Assembly (NCBI RefSeq): GCF_030505615.1
Contig: NZ_CP129994.1
Span: 124,001-188,000, forward strand
Reading direction: 5' to 3'
Length of the DNA stretch: 64,000 nucleotides
Origin: Salinibaculum rarum
GTDB taxonomy: Archaea > Halobacteriota > Halobacteria > Halobacteriales > Haloarculaceae
Part shown: positions 34,836 through 44,310 of the stretch, in pieces
Position numbering within the stretch: the stretch's first letter is position 1
How the letters are laid out: every line of letters starts with the position of its first letter
Translations under genes and position numbers: made by a program
The notes under the pieces: generated by a model
Database searches by the model: none
What the model was told of the DNA's origin: nothing
Seen by the model: the letters and a program-made list of their open reading frames with translations, nothing else

Positions 34836-37118
34836 ATGAGCACCCCACGCCCAGCAACACGCACTCAAAACACTGAAATTAACGTGTTGCACGTTGATGA
34901 TGACCCGGGTCTTGCTGAGGTAATCGCAACTCAACTTGAGCGTGCTGATGACACGCTCAACGTTGAGATGGTCACTAGTGCTTCTGACGGTCTCGATTAC
35001 CTCGCCGCCAACCAGGTGCACTGCATCATCTCAGACTACGACATGTCCCGGCAAAACGGGATTGAATTTCTTGAAGAGATCCGCGAGGACTATCCTGACC
35101 TCCCATTCATCTTATACACGGCGAAAGGAAATGAAGACATCGCCAGCGAAGCTATCTCAGCGGGCGTCACTGATTATTTCCAAAAAGAAAGCGTCATTGA
35201 CCAGTATGACGTGTTGGCAAATCGGGTGCGGAATCTTGTCCAACGGTATCGATCAGAACAGAGAACCCGCCGACAACAGAAAGCCATCGAAAGCGCACAA
35301 GAAGGCATCAGCATTCTCAATACCGAGGGCGAGTATCTCTACGTCAACCAAGCATATGCAGATCTCTATGGGTATGACCCAGAAGCGATGGTTGGCGAAC
35401 ACTGGGAACTAGCTTACCCTGATGGCGAAACCCCATTCGAATGTGAAAACATCCATCAGTCGGTCTTAGAAGACGGCTTATGGTCCGGTGAAACAACAGG
35501 TGTCAAGGCAGACGGCGAAACGTTCCCCATTGAGCAGGTTGTCTCACGAACAAAAGACGAAGAGATCGTCTGTACGGTCCGTGACTTGACCGATCAACGC
35601 GAACGTGAGAAAGAACTCCAGCTGAAAAATCACGCAGTAGAGGCAGCACCCGTGGGCATCACAATCACGGACCCTACCCAAGATGAGAATCCGATTATTT
35701 ACGCCAACAAGGAATTCGAATCTGTAACAGGCTACGACCGTGAAGAAATCATCGGACAGAACCCTCGATTCCTCCAAGGAGACGATACGTCTGAGGAACC
35801 AGTTGCTACGATGCGAGAGGGAATTGATGCTGAAGAACCCGTTACAGTTGAGCTTCAGAACTACCGGAAAGATGGCACCAAATTCTGGAATCGAGTCTCG
35901 ATTGCACCGATGCATGATGAAGATGGATCGGTGAAGAATTACGTTGGATTCCAAGAGGACATCACTGACTACAAACGATACACCGAGAATCTGCGCGCAC
36001 TCCACGACCGAAGTCGAGAACTAGTGGCTGCGGATACTCTTGAAGAAGCCGCAGAACTCGGTGTTGAGGCAGCCAGTGAGGAATTAGGACTAGACATAAC
36101 TTCCATTCATCTGTACGACCCAGATCAGTTCGGTCTCGCACCGGTAGCTACGACTGATGCTGTCCACGATTTCATCGACGAGCCACCAGTATTCACGAGC
36201 GGGGACAGCATTGCATGGCGGGCCTACGAGCAAGGCGAGGATCGTTTCATTGCTGATGTCCACAATCATCCGGACCGGTATGATCCAGATACACCACTGC
36301 GGAGTGAGTTGTATCTCCCACTCGGCGACCACGGCATCATGTTGGCCGCCTCACCAACCCCGGATGCGTTCGATGAACAGGATTTCATGCTTGCATGGGT
36401 TTTAGCCGCAAGCATCGAATCAGCAATGGATCAAATTGTGCAAACAGAGGAATTGCGGGAACGCGAAATGGAATTAAAGAAACAAAACGAGCGCCTGAAA
36501 GAATTCATCAGTGTCGTCAGTCACGATGTTCGCAATCCAGTGAACGTAGCTGAAGCCCGCATAGAACGCGCTCAGGAAGAATGCGGCAGTGATCATCTTG
36601 CCGACGTTGAGTCCGCATTAGACCGCATTGTCCGTATCACTGAAGACGTTCTTTGGTTGGCTCGTAACGGTCAAGACATCAGTTCATTGGACTCTGTCGC
36701 ACTTCATAATACAGTGGATCACGCGTGGAATACAGTGGCTGATAAGGAACAGCGCACTACACTCCAGTATGCAGATGACTTCTCGTCCGTCGCAATTGAA
36801 GCAGATCCGGATCATCTCCAATTGCTTGTGAAAAACCTGTTCAGCAACGCGATTGAACACGGTGGAGAAGACGTCACAGTGACTGTCGGAATGACAGATG
36901 ATGGGTTCTACGTTGAAGATAATGGGTCTGGCATCCCTGAAGATAGCCGCGATGACGTGTTTGTGTCTGGATTTTCAACCAGTGATGAAGGAACCGGATT
37001 CGGGTTGACCATCGTGAAACAAATCGTTGAAGCACACGACTGGGACATCCACGTTACAGAGAGTGACACAGGCGGTGCACGGTTCGAACTCAGCGACGTC
37101 AAAACAATTTCAACGTGA
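34836..37118 (+). CDS. REC-PAS-PAS-GAF sensor histidine kinase
   Basis: 760 residues. The order of domains is: receiver (about 10-130; DDD in HVDDDPG and phospho-Asp in IISDYDMS), PAS (about 145-255), PAS (about 265-385; GYDREEIIGQNPRFLQG), GAF (about 395-545), then HisKA with the phospho-His in VVSHDVRNPV (about 562), and HATPase with NAIEHGG, DNGSGIPED and GTGFGLTI. A typical haloarchaeal hybrid sensor; the GAF and PAS domains suggest redox or light/ligand sensing. Its stop codon lies inside scaffold D. Confidence 0.93.
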   Translation: MSTPRPATRTQNTEINVLHVDDDPGLAEVIATQLERADDTLNVEMVTSASDGLDYLAANQVHCIISDYDMSRQNGIEFLEEIREDYPDLPFILYTAKGNEDIASEAISAGVTDYFQKESVIDQYDVLANRVRNLVQRYRSEQRTRRQQKAIESAQEGISILNTEGEYLYVNQAYADLYGYDPEAMVGEHWELAYPDGETPFECENIHQSVLEDGLWSGETTGVKADGETFPIEQVVSRTKDEEIVCTVRDLTDQREREKELQLKNHAVEAAPVGITITDPTQDENPIIYANKEFESVTGYDREEIIGQNPRFLQGDDTSEEPVATMREGIDAEEPVTVELQNYRKDGTKFWNRVSIAPMHDEDGSVKNYVGFQEDITDYKRYTENLRALHDRSRELVAADTLEEAAELGVEAASEELGLDITSIHLYDPDQFGLAPVATTDAVHDFIDEPPVFTSGDSIAWRAYEQGEDRFIADVHNHPDRYDPDTPLRSELYLPLGDHGIMLAASPTPDAFDEQDFMLAWVLAASIESAMDQIVQTEELREREMELKKQNERLKEFISVVSHDVRNPVNVAEARIERAQEECGSDHLADVESALDRIVRITEDVLWLARNGQDISSLDSVALHNTVDHAWNTVADKEQRTTLQYADDFSSVAIEADPDHLQLLVKNLFSNAIEHGGEDVTVTVGMTDDGFYVEDNGSGIPEDSRDDVFVSGFSTSDEGTGFGLTIVKQIVEAHDWDIHVTESDTGGARFELSDVKTIST

Positions 37119-37185
37119 ACTACTCCTGCTTGCTCGCCGCTTTTGGCGGCTCCATGAGGACGGGGACTTAGCCTGTAGAAGTTAA
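37115..37185 (-). other. Solitary TnpB right-end/omega-RNA-like scaffold D
   Basis: 71 bases, aligned almost end to end with scaffold E; they share GAGGACGGGGACTTAGCCTG and the flanks GTGAACTAC...GTTAA. The hairpin is CCGCC/GGCGG, and the GTAGGGTGGGG block is degenerate here. It exactly fills the space between the kinase and the convergent moxR and contains both stop codons (TGA 37116-37118, TTA 37182-37184). Confidence 0.6.
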
Positions 37186-38168
37186 ACTTCGGCGACTGCT
37201 GGCACCTCGATTGAATCAAGCGCGTCAGCAACCACATCGGCTTGCTCAACGTCGTGAACTTTAGCTTCTGCCGTTCGAATAATGCGGTGTTTCATGACGG
37301 GCTCAGCGACTGCTTTCACGTCATCTGGCGCGACGTAGTCACGCCCAGCGATAACCGCACGAGCACGCGCTGCCTCGTAGAATCGCTGCACGCCGCGCGG
37401 TGACACACCGACATCGACACGACTGTCATCACGCGTGTACCGCGCAAGATCCAGCATGTACTCTTCGAGTTCACGCTCTACCGAGACGTACTCTGGGACC
37501 ATCTGGAGATTCGTGACCTCCTCCTGGTCTGTCACGGCTTCAACGCTCGGCATCTGCGTGAGTCGATCACCACGCCGTTCCATCAGTTCAATTTCACCTT
37601 CGTATTCAGGGTATCCAATACTCGTCTTCACAATGAACCGGTCACGTTGCGCCTCTGGGAGTTCAAACGTGCCTTCCTGTTCGACAGGGTTTTGCGTAGC
37701 AATGACGAAAAATGGTTCCGGGAGATCATATGTTTCGCCGTCGACGGTGACTTGAGCTTCCTCCATTGCTTCCAAGAGTGCCGCTTGCGTTTTCGGGGGT
37801 GCTCGGTTGATTTCGTCAGCAAGCACGATATTGGCGAACAATGGGCCTTCGCTGAATTCGAACTCTTGCGTATGCTCGTTGTAGATATTCGTTCCTGTGA
37901 TATCACTCGGAAGCAGATCCGGTGTGAATTGGATGCGATTAAAACTCACTCCCAGCGCGTCCGCAATCGCATTCCCGGTAAGTGTCTTCCCCGTACCAGG
38001 TACGTCCTCCAAAAGAACGTGCCCACGAGCAAATACACCAGTGAGTAGCGTTTCAAGGAATTCCTGATCTGTGATGACGGCTTCGCTTACACGGTCAATA
38101 ACCGCTTGTGCTCGGTTACTGGTTTCATCGATCGAGACTGGCGGCTCAGTACTAGTAGTTGACGACAT
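37182..38168 (-). CDS. MoxR family AAA+ ATPase
   Basis: 328 residues. Walker A is in DVPGTGKTLTGNA near residue 57 and Walker B in VLADEINRAPP. Sensor 1 is FVIATQNPVEQ, followed by EAQRDRF. The C-terminal lid is complete. MoxR ATPases pair with DUF58/VWA proteins as chaperones; the DUF58 gene lies 4 kb away on the other strand, separated by the histidine kinase. This splits the usual contiguous module, perhaps by a rearrangement. Confidence 0.94.
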   Translation of the reverse strand: MSSTTSTEPPVSIDETSNRAQAVIDRVSEAVITDQEFLETLLTGVFARGHVLLEDVPGTGKTLTGNAIADALGVSFNRIQFTPDLLPSDITGTNIYNEHTQEFEFSEGPLFANIVLADEINRAPPKTQAALLEAMEEAQVTVDGETYDLPEPFFVIATQNPVEQEGTFELPEAQRDRFIVKTSIGYPEYEGEIELMERRGDRLTQMPSVEAVTDQEEVTNLQMVPEYVSVERELEEYMLDLARYTRDDSRVDVGVSPRGVQRFYEAARARAVIAGRDYVAPDDVKAVAEPVMKHRIIRTAEAKVHDVEQADVVADALDSIEVPAVAEV

Positions 38169-38351
38169 CTCTCAGTGAGTATTACACATCCCGTATTTGT
38201 ATGGGTTCGGCTTTCACGCCACATTTCCCTGAATCGCACTTTCCCGCCGTTCCGATGCGACCCTTGTCTGTTTCTTTTGGTGGTGTTTCTGTGGATGAAT
38301 CGACTGATCTTGGTGGTGGTCTGTGGCGTACCACAGACGAAAAGGGAATGA
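38169..38351. other. Intergenic region between moxR start and helicase stop
   Basis: About 180 bases with a small palindrome (CTGTGG/CCACAG, near 38320-38336) close to the helicase stop that could act in termination. A short plus-strand frame (MRPLSVSFGG...) runs through it, but I see no support for it as a gene. Confidence 0.4.
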
Positions 38352-40745
38352 CTAGTTATTGGCGAGTCCGGTGATGATCTTCACGATATCTGCTGCACCA
38401 GGCCGGTGAAGCGGTTCATTATCGCCGCAGTCGTCGTCCATAGTGCAAGCTGGACATCCGTTGAGACTGTTACAGGCACACTCATTGAGCCGTTCGTGTG
38501 TGCGTTCTGCAACGGTTTCGAATTCGTTATAGAGTGACCGGGAGAATCCGAGTCCGCCTGGAATGCCATCGTAGATGAAGAATCCAGCGCCATTAAGTTC
38601 CGGATGTCCACTGACACTGAGTCCGCCGAGATCTTTCTTTGAGAGTCGGAATTCAAGAGGTGCCATTCCAATCATTCCGTGTTCGATAGCGTGGAGTGCA
38701 CCGAGGAGTCGCTTATCAGAATCGAACGTGTCTTCGCCTTTGTAACGGTCTTCAAGAAGTTTTCCGAGTTTCGTGTCTGGCACATCGACCCACATCAGCT
38801 GGGTGTGCATTTCAATCGGGTCTAGCCCGGTGCGTCGTTCAGGCCCATTACTTTCACCAGTTTTCACATCGACCTGTTGATATGCATAGTAGTGCACGTT
38901 CACTTTTCCTTTCCCCCAGTGTAGCTTTATTCCTCGTCCAAGGTCACGAGATTGGAGTGTTTCAAGGTCAGTAATTTCCGTGTCGCTGAGTGTCCGCGTG
39001 TAATAGTCCACGTCCACTGGCTTTAGTTTCACGTACGGTTTTGGCACGTCTTCTCGGAGTTCAGTGACTTCGTATCGGGAGCCTTTGTGTAGGTAGATTG
39101 CGCCGGGATGGAAATCTCGATATGCGCGTTCTTTATCGATTGGTTCGACATCAAGGGAGTCATCTGTACTTCGGACTTTGAATTGCTCATCACTTGTTGC
39201 GTACATCGAAATGTCACGTTGTGGGCGACGTTTACCCTCATATTGGACGCCGTGTGAGAGTTTCCCGACAAGAGCTCCAGCTTTTCGGTACATCTCTACT
39301 GCTTGTTCAAGACGGTGTCCGCCAAACCATTTTTTATCACTCTTCGTTAATGCGAGCTCATTTGCGGCGCACAGAACGTGCTTCGAATACACGGGGTTGT
39401 TCTCTAAGTCAACAACTGCGCTTTCAACGTCATCACCGAACAGATAGTCTGGATTGTCTAAGATGTATTGATCGATGTTGTTTTGCCCAGGCACCAACAC
39501 ACCGAGTGCGTCCGATTGACCGCGCCCGGCACGGCCAAGTTGTTGCCAGAATGATTGTTTCGTTCCGGGATATCTGGTGATAACAGTTGCGTCAACACTC
39601 CCGATGTCAATTCCAAGTTCCAATGCGTTCGTTGAGACGACTGCGTCGAGATTGCCTTCTTTCAGTTTGTGCTCTGCGCTGCGTCGAGTCTTCTTTCCGT
39701 GCCCGCCATTGTAAGATGTCACGTCAATTCCCCCGGGCGCTACGTGTGATTGTGCAGCAGCCCGAACACGCTCCGCGTTAAGTTCTGTTTGCTTCCGAGA
39801 TTTCGTGAACATTAGCGTCTGCACGTCTTGTTGGGCAAGATGTGCGACAACCTCACTGGCTTCTTGGTCAGCTGGCTTTTTCCCGTAGTCATCTTCATCA
39901 GCATATCCTGGCGGATCCCAGAACACGACTTCGTGTTGTCCGCGTGGACTCCCGTCGTTGTCAATGACTTTTACGTCTTTTCCAGTGAGTGCTTTCGAAT
40001 GTTGTGCTGGATTCCCGATTGTTGCACTCGTCATGACGAACTGCGGATCACTGTTGTAGTACTCGAAGATACGTCGTGCACGACGAATTGTCCATGCGAC
40101 GTGCATTCCTTGTACGCCCGTATACGAGTGACTTTCATCCACTGCGAAGAGCTCAACATTGTTGAAGATGTCCGTCCAGCGCGTATGGTCGTGCAAGTAG
40201 ACGTTCAACCCAGAGAAATTCGTGATGATGAGATCTGCGTTGGCACGGATACGTTTTCGACGGTTGTCTTTGGTGTCACCGTCATATACCTGCACGTTGA
40301 TATCCAGCCCGAGATCAGCGTAGAGATTATTCAATGACTGTTCTTGGTCACGACTCAGTGCTTTCGTCGGGTAAATCAGCAGGCCAGTTGCGTCACCGTT
40401 GGATTGGATGTGATTTCGGGCAGCTTGAAGTGCGTACACGAGCGTTTTCCCTGACGACGTTGAAGTCGCAACACACACGTTTTCTCCCTGTTCGAGTGCG
40501 CGAAGTGCATCTGCCTGATGAGTGTATAAATCATGTGGGAGAGATTCTGCAAGTTCCTCTCGAAGCACATCATTAGCAGGGACTGTGTCAGCGTCTTTTG
40601 CTGGTTGTGTCTGCGTGTGCTGAATTTGGAATTTGTAATCTGGGTACGTTGCTTTCAGGTCTTCAGCAGATAGTGGGAGTCCAGAGTCAGGATTTGCTTG
40701 GAGGATTGATCCGGCTGCGTCAGGGGAAGTTTGATTCTTACTCAT
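38352..40745 (-). CDS. DEAD/DEAH helicase with DUF1998 (MrfA-like)
   Basis: 797 residues. Helicase motifs: I in ATSTSSGKTLVY, II as DESH in FAVDESHSYTG, III in MTSATIGNP, and VI in QQLGRAGRGQ. The C-terminal DUF1998 domain has a four-cysteine cluster, CACNSLNGCPACTMDDDC. This domain order matches Bacillus MrfA and fungal Hrq1, which work in repair of crosslinked or bulky DNA. Upstream on the same strand lie a zinc-ribbon gene and an exonuclease gene that matches the MrfB partner. Confidence 0.9.
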   Translation of the reverse strand: MSKNQTSPDAAGSILQANPDSGLPLSAEDLKATYPDYKFQIQHTQTQPAKDADTVPANDVLREELAESLPHDLYTHQADALRALEQGENVCVATSTSSGKTLVYALQAARNHIQSNGDATGLLIYPTKALSRDQEQSLNNLYADLGLDINVQVYDGDTKDNRRKRIRANADLIITNFSGLNVYLHDHTRWTDIFNNVELFAVDESHSYTGVQGMHVAWTIRRARRIFEYYNSDPQFVMTSATIGNPAQHSKALTGKDVKVIDNDGSPRGQHEVVFWDPPGYADEDDYGKKPADQEASEVVAHLAQQDVQTLMFTKSRKQTELNAERVRAAAQSHVAPGGIDVTSYNGGHGKKTRRSAEHKLKEGNLDAVVSTNALELGIDIGSVDATVITRYPGTKQSFWQQLGRAGRGQSDALGVLVPGQNNIDQYILDNPDYLFGDDVESAVVDLENNPVYSKHVLCAANELALTKSDKKWFGGHRLEQAVEMYRKAGALVGKLSHGVQYEGKRRPQRDISMYATSDEQFKVRSTDDSLDVEPIDKERAYRDFHPGAIYLHKGSRYEVTELREDVPKPYVKLKPVDVDYYTRTLSDTEITDLETLQSRDLGRGIKLHWGKGKVNVHYYAYQQVDVKTGESNGPERRTGLDPIEMHTQLMWVDVPDTKLGKLLEDRYKGEDTFDSDKRLLGALHAIEHGMIGMAPLEFRLSKKDLGGLSVSGHPELNGAGFFIYDGIPGGLGFSRSLYNEFETVAERTHERLNECACNSLNGCPACTMDDDCGDNEPLHRPGAADIVKIITGLANN

Positions 40746-40819
40746 AAGTATTCAAGGAGATTTGTGGTTGTGGTGCTTGGTTCGATTGTGATTCTGGGTT
40801 TGCCGCCCCAGGCTACCGT

Positions 40820-40861
40820 GCGCGGCAGCGGGACCACTTACTGCAATGCCCGCTGCCGCGC
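40820..40861. repeat. GC-rich intergenic hairpin H1
   Basis: A perfect 13-bp stem, 40820-40832 against 40849-40861, with a 16-base loop containing CACTTACTGC. It lies between the helicase start and the preceding gene's stop. Could be a terminator or a structural element; see H2-H7. Confidence 0.75.
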
Positions 40862-40888
40862 CCAAACACATCTGTCATACCGTGTAAC

Positions 40889-41488
40889 TCACTTATTTCC
40901 AGTGTAGGCTTCCCATTGCGCGTACCAGCACCACGCAGAGCATCTCGTGCATACAACGCGGTCATCATCGCGCATTACTGTGTTACCGCATTTTGGGCAG
41001 TCACCTAGTGGTGGTCCAGATAACTCACATGGATCCCGATTTGCAGCCAGGGTGGTGTTTGCAGCGGCGGTCGCAGCAACACCGTCCGGAGTTGGTATTT
41101 CAGGTTCGATGTATTCTGTGGCGGTTGTGTCTGCGGCGATGCGAGCTGTCCAGTTTGTCACGGCGATATGCGTCACAGCGCTTGATTTGGTTGTCCATTC
41201 ATCTTCTTGTCGGAGTTCTAAGCATGGCGGTGTGGAGTGGTCGTCAGGAGAGCGATATGGGCCGCGAAGTCGATAGACACGACCTCCATTTCCTTCTAAT
41301 AGTGCGACGTGAGTTGGTTCACGATTTGATCCGATGATGGTGTCTGTTTTTTCAAACACGGTGAGGGTCTGAGACCGGTCATTAACGAGGACCTCGTCGC
41401 CCTCGCTGAGATCTTCAATCACTTGGTTCAGATCGTCGTCAATACCCCATTCGCATGTCTCGGAATCGTTGCTGTGAACAGCAGGCAT
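40889..41488 (-). CDS. Zinc-ribbon protein between MrfA-like and MrfB-like genes
   Basis: 199 residues from MPAVHSNDSETCEWG; a longer start would overlap the exonuclease stop. The N-terminal ~100 residues look beta-rich (DEVLVNDRSQTLTVFEK). The C-terminal zinc ribbon is CPKCGN...CTRCSAW. No family recognised. Being placed between two functionally linked genes suggests it is part of the same repair pathway, but the sequence does not prove this. Confidence 0.65.
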   Translation of the reverse strand: MPAVHSNDSETCEWGIDDDLNQVIEDLSEGDEVLVNDRSQTLTVFEKTDTIIGSNREPTHVALLEGNGGRVYRLRGPYRSPDDHSTPPCLELRQEDEWTTKSSAVTHIAVTNWTARIAADTTATEYIEPEIPTPDGVAATAAANTTLAANRDPCELSGPPLGDCPKCGNTVMRDDDRVVCTRCSAWCWYAQWEAYTGNK

Positions 41489-41547
41489 CTGTGTACCTCG
41501 AAATATGTGACGTGTGTTTGTATACGCCGGGCTTTTCGTTTTCTGCG

Positions 41548-43017
41548 TTACCACTCTGCGAGCGTGCCTTGGTCGGTTGTTTCGGCAACTGATTCTGTCC
41601 CACCGCCTTTCGCTGCAAGCCGACCTTCATTCCGAATTTCTTTGTAGATATGCGCTAACGATTCAACGTCGTCTTGGCAATACTCACAGTGCCGTTCCCA
41701 ATCAAGTTCGGCTTCTGGAGTCCGTTCTTGCACCCAGTGCCGATACGCTTCACCGACGGCTTTCCCACTCAGCCCGGTGGAATCTGTTTCCCACCCGAGG
41801 CCTTCTGCAACATGCTCCAGTTTGTTTGTGCGCCCAGGGAGAACAGCGTTTTCCATTTCAATTGCCCACCGGAGTAAATCCCGTTTCGACAATGACTCCC
41901 ACGTATCCAGATATTCAGGGCAATACTCGACGATGTGGTCACGGAGAATTTCATAGTCGAATCCCCACCCATTCCATGCAATGAAGGTTCGATTTTTCGC
42001 GTTCGCTTTGACCCACATCATGAAATCACGGACAGCTTTCCCGGGTTCGTCAGGGTTCTCGTTCAGGAACGAGATGTACTTCCCGTTAACACCGTCTTGA
42101 ACGCCAATCAACCATGTGATGGTTGCATTTAAGCCGTCTGTCTCAATATCGATGAAGATGGGGTCTTCCCCAGGGACCGGTGAATCAGATGTTCGGACAA
42201 CACGGCCGTTTGTCATAGCGGTTGCTGCGTTGGTGATTTGGTTCGCGCGTTTTTCACCGATACCGTTCACCTCTTGGAGTTCGCTCAGGTCAGCACTAAC
42301 AATCGTGTCTGCTGATGAGAAGTTGTTTTCTCTGAGCCGGTCTGCCATTGTTGGCCCGACGTTATCGATAGCTTTCAATCCGAGTTGTTGACTGCTGAGT
42401 GTTTCCACCGTCACGTACCCGTCAGTACGGAGTGTGAGACATGGGATTGGTGGTTGGCCTTGCGAGTCCGGTGGCGCACCTCCTTGGATGTGAAGATCCT
42501 CCCAGTCCCGCGAGTATGATGCTGGAAGTTGCGTCGAGATATGCGTGTATGAGCCACTGAGATTGTCACCAAGTGCATCACGGTAGTTGTCTCCGCCATC
42601 CAGTGACGTATTGAGTTGTTCACGGTCAACATGCAGATCGAGTAAATCACTCACGACGAATGTCTCCGTCTCTGGATCGATGAGGTCTTTTGATTCAGCC
42701 GCGCGAATCCCGCTCAAATCGGTGAAGTTAGACACGATAATAACATCGACGTCACGCATCGTGTAGATGCCAGTTGCGTTGTCATCCTGTCCGGGCGCGA
42801 TCACGATCACGTCTTGGTCACGCAGTGTGTTGACCACGGATTGGTTCTCCCCGTCATCAAGAACGAATACAGCGTCAGGATCAAAATACGACAAAAGATC
42901 GGTTATTTCGTGGTCTGCAAGCGTTTGCCCGACGCTCCCGGGTAACATCAGCAGGTCGGTAGCAGTCGGCTCTGCACGAGTCATATTTTCGTGAGTGGAG
43001 GTTTGTGATTGGACCAT
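41548..43017 (-). CDS. DEDD-type 3'-5' exonuclease with helix-hairpin-helix (MrfB-like)
   Basis: 489 residues from MVQSQTSTHENM; a longer start at 43092 runs into the H2 hairpin region, and the later MTRAEPT start at 42984 is also possible. A helix-hairpin-helix pair lies near residues 230-285 (VGPTMADRL...VNGIGEKRA). The exonuclease domain has acids in FIDIETDGL, in AWNGWGFDYEIL and in YCQDDVESL, the DEDD set of the RNase_H_2 family. Same layout as Bacillus MrfB, the nuclease partner of MrfA. Confidence 0.82.
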   Translation of the reverse strand: MVQSQTSTHENMTRAEPTATDLLMLPGSVGQTLADHEITDLLSYFDPDAVFVLDDGENQSVVNTLRDQDVIVIAPGQDDNATGIYTMRDVDVIIVSNFTDLSGIRAAESKDLIDPETETFVVSDLLDLHVDREQLNTSLDGGDNYRDALGDNLSGSYTHISTQLPASYSRDWEDLHIQGGAPPDSQGQPPIPCLTLRTDGYVTVETLSSQQLGLKAIDNVGPTMADRLRENNFSSADTIVSADLSELQEVNGIGEKRANQITNAATAMTNGRVVRTSDSPVPGEDPIFIDIETDGLNATITWLIGVQDGVNGKYISFLNENPDEPGKAVRDFMMWVKANAKNRTFIAWNGWGFDYEILRDHIVEYCPEYLDTWESLSKRDLLRWAIEMENAVLPGRTNKLEHVAEGLGWETDSTGLSGKAVGEAYRHWVQERTPEAELDWERHCEYCQDDVESLAHIYKEIRNEGRLAAKGGGTESVAETTDQGTLAEW

Positions 43018-43075
43018 AAGTACTGTTGAGATCGCGTTATTGTACCGTGACACTGCCGGGGAATGCTGTGTCCTC

Positions 43076-43116
43076 GGCGGCGCCGGGATCACTCACTGCT
43101 TATGCCCGGCGCCGCC
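43076..43116. repeat. GC-rich intergenic hairpin H2
   Basis: A perfect 12-bp stem, 43076-43087 against 43105-43116, with a 17-base loop containing CACTCACTGC. It lies between the second TFB's stop and the exonuclease start. The loop resembles that of H1 although the stem sequence differs. Confidence 0.75.
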
Positions 43117-43162
43117 AGCCTGTACGGCGAGCGAGGATGTCACAAGAGAAGTTCGGAGTCCG

Positions 43163-44224
43163 TTAGTTTTCGATGTCAATGTCGGTTTCTGCAATCATGT
43201 CTTTGTATCGGTTCCGAATAGTGACTTTCGTGACGTGAGAGACATCACGGAGAGCTGCTTGCGTTGTTTTCTCGTTTTGCTTGATACTAGCGATGTACAC
43301 AGCGGCCGCGGCAACGCCAGCCGGATTTTTCCCGCTGGTAAGCTCTGTGGGGTTTTTTTCGAGGATTTCACAAGCCTTCCGTTCGGTGGCTTGGCTTAAG
43401 TCGAGATTGTTGACGAATCGCGGGACATACTGTTGCGGAGTTGTTGGCTCGACGGTGATGTTGAATTCGTCGAGAAGATATCGATATGTACGGCCAATTT
43501 CGCGTTTCTCTACGCGAGACACGGTAGTGATTTCATCAATAGTGCGTGGATATTCTGTTTGTCGTGTCGCCGCGTATAGGGCGGCACTAGCCATCCCTTC
43601 AACACTTCGTCCGGGAAGCATATCGTTCTCAGCGGCTTGCCGGTATAGTCGTCCGGCGATACGCATGGTGGCATCAGGCACGTCAATTGCACTCCCCATT
43701 CGACGGATTTCTGTGAGGCCTGCTCGGATATTCCGTTCTGTCGAGTTCTCAGTTTGTGTTCGCGTATTCCATGTTCGAAGCCGATTCATCCGTTGGCGTT
43801 GTTGTTCTGAGAGATGCTGCCCACGAGCGTCACGGTCTTGTTTACTGATTTGCGTTGAGAGTCCGTAATCGTGATGCAGTTCTTCTCGTGGTGGCCCGAC
43901 GCGACTTTTCCGCTGTTTTTCATCAGATGAATAGGCCCGCCACTCAGGGCCATGGTCAATGCATTCTTCTTCGAGTACGAGTCCGCAGTTTTTGCAGATG
44001 TATTCGTTTGATTCTGTATATTCAATTCCCCCATCGCATTCAGGGCACGCGTCACAGTCACGACCATGCCTTTGCGAGTTAGATGTGGCTGACTCACCTT
44101 CTCTTGAAGGTGTGTTGGTAGTCTTGTTGTCTTCGGGTGGTGGAGTGTTGGTGGGCACGGTTGGAGAGACTGTGTGGGGTGGTGACTCTTCACCGATCGG
44201 TGCGCCTCGTGTGTTTACTGGCAT
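43163..44224 (-). CDS. Second transcription initiation factor TFB
   Basis: 353 residues. Zinc ribbon CPECDGG...CKNCGLV near residue 60, then GPEWRAYSSDEKQKSR-like B-finger, and two cyclin folds ending in a helix-turn-helix (ALRDVSHVTKVTIRNRY). The N-terminal 50 residues are Thr/Pro/Ser-rich and differ from the first TFB. The paralogue lies within the accessory-looking region. Haloarchaeal TFB paralogues select different promoter sets, so this one may serve genes of its own neighbourhood (inference). Confidence 0.94.
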   Translation of the reverse strand: MPVNTRGAPIGEESPPHTVSPTVPTNTPPPEDNKTTNTPSREGESATSNSQRHGRDCDACPECDGGIEYTESNEYICKNCGLVLEEECIDHGPEWRAYSSDEKQRKSRVGPPREELHHDYGLSTQISKQDRDARGQHLSEQQRQRMNRLRTWNTRTQTENSTERNIRAGLTEIRRMGSAIDVPDATMRIAGRLYRQAAENDMLPGRSVEGMASAALYAATRQTEYPRTIDEITTVSRVEKREIGRTYRYLLDEFNITVEPTTPQQYVPRFVNNLDLSQATERKACEILEKNPTELTSGKNPAGVAAAAVYIASIKQNEKTTQAALRDVSHVTKVTIRNRYKDMIAETDIDIEN

Positions 44225-44310
44225 ATATTGGTGTGAATTGGAAAAAGATTAGCCTCAATTAGGCGTCATACTCACCACCTCTCTCACCGCGTAATACCTG
44301 AAGTTAGGCT

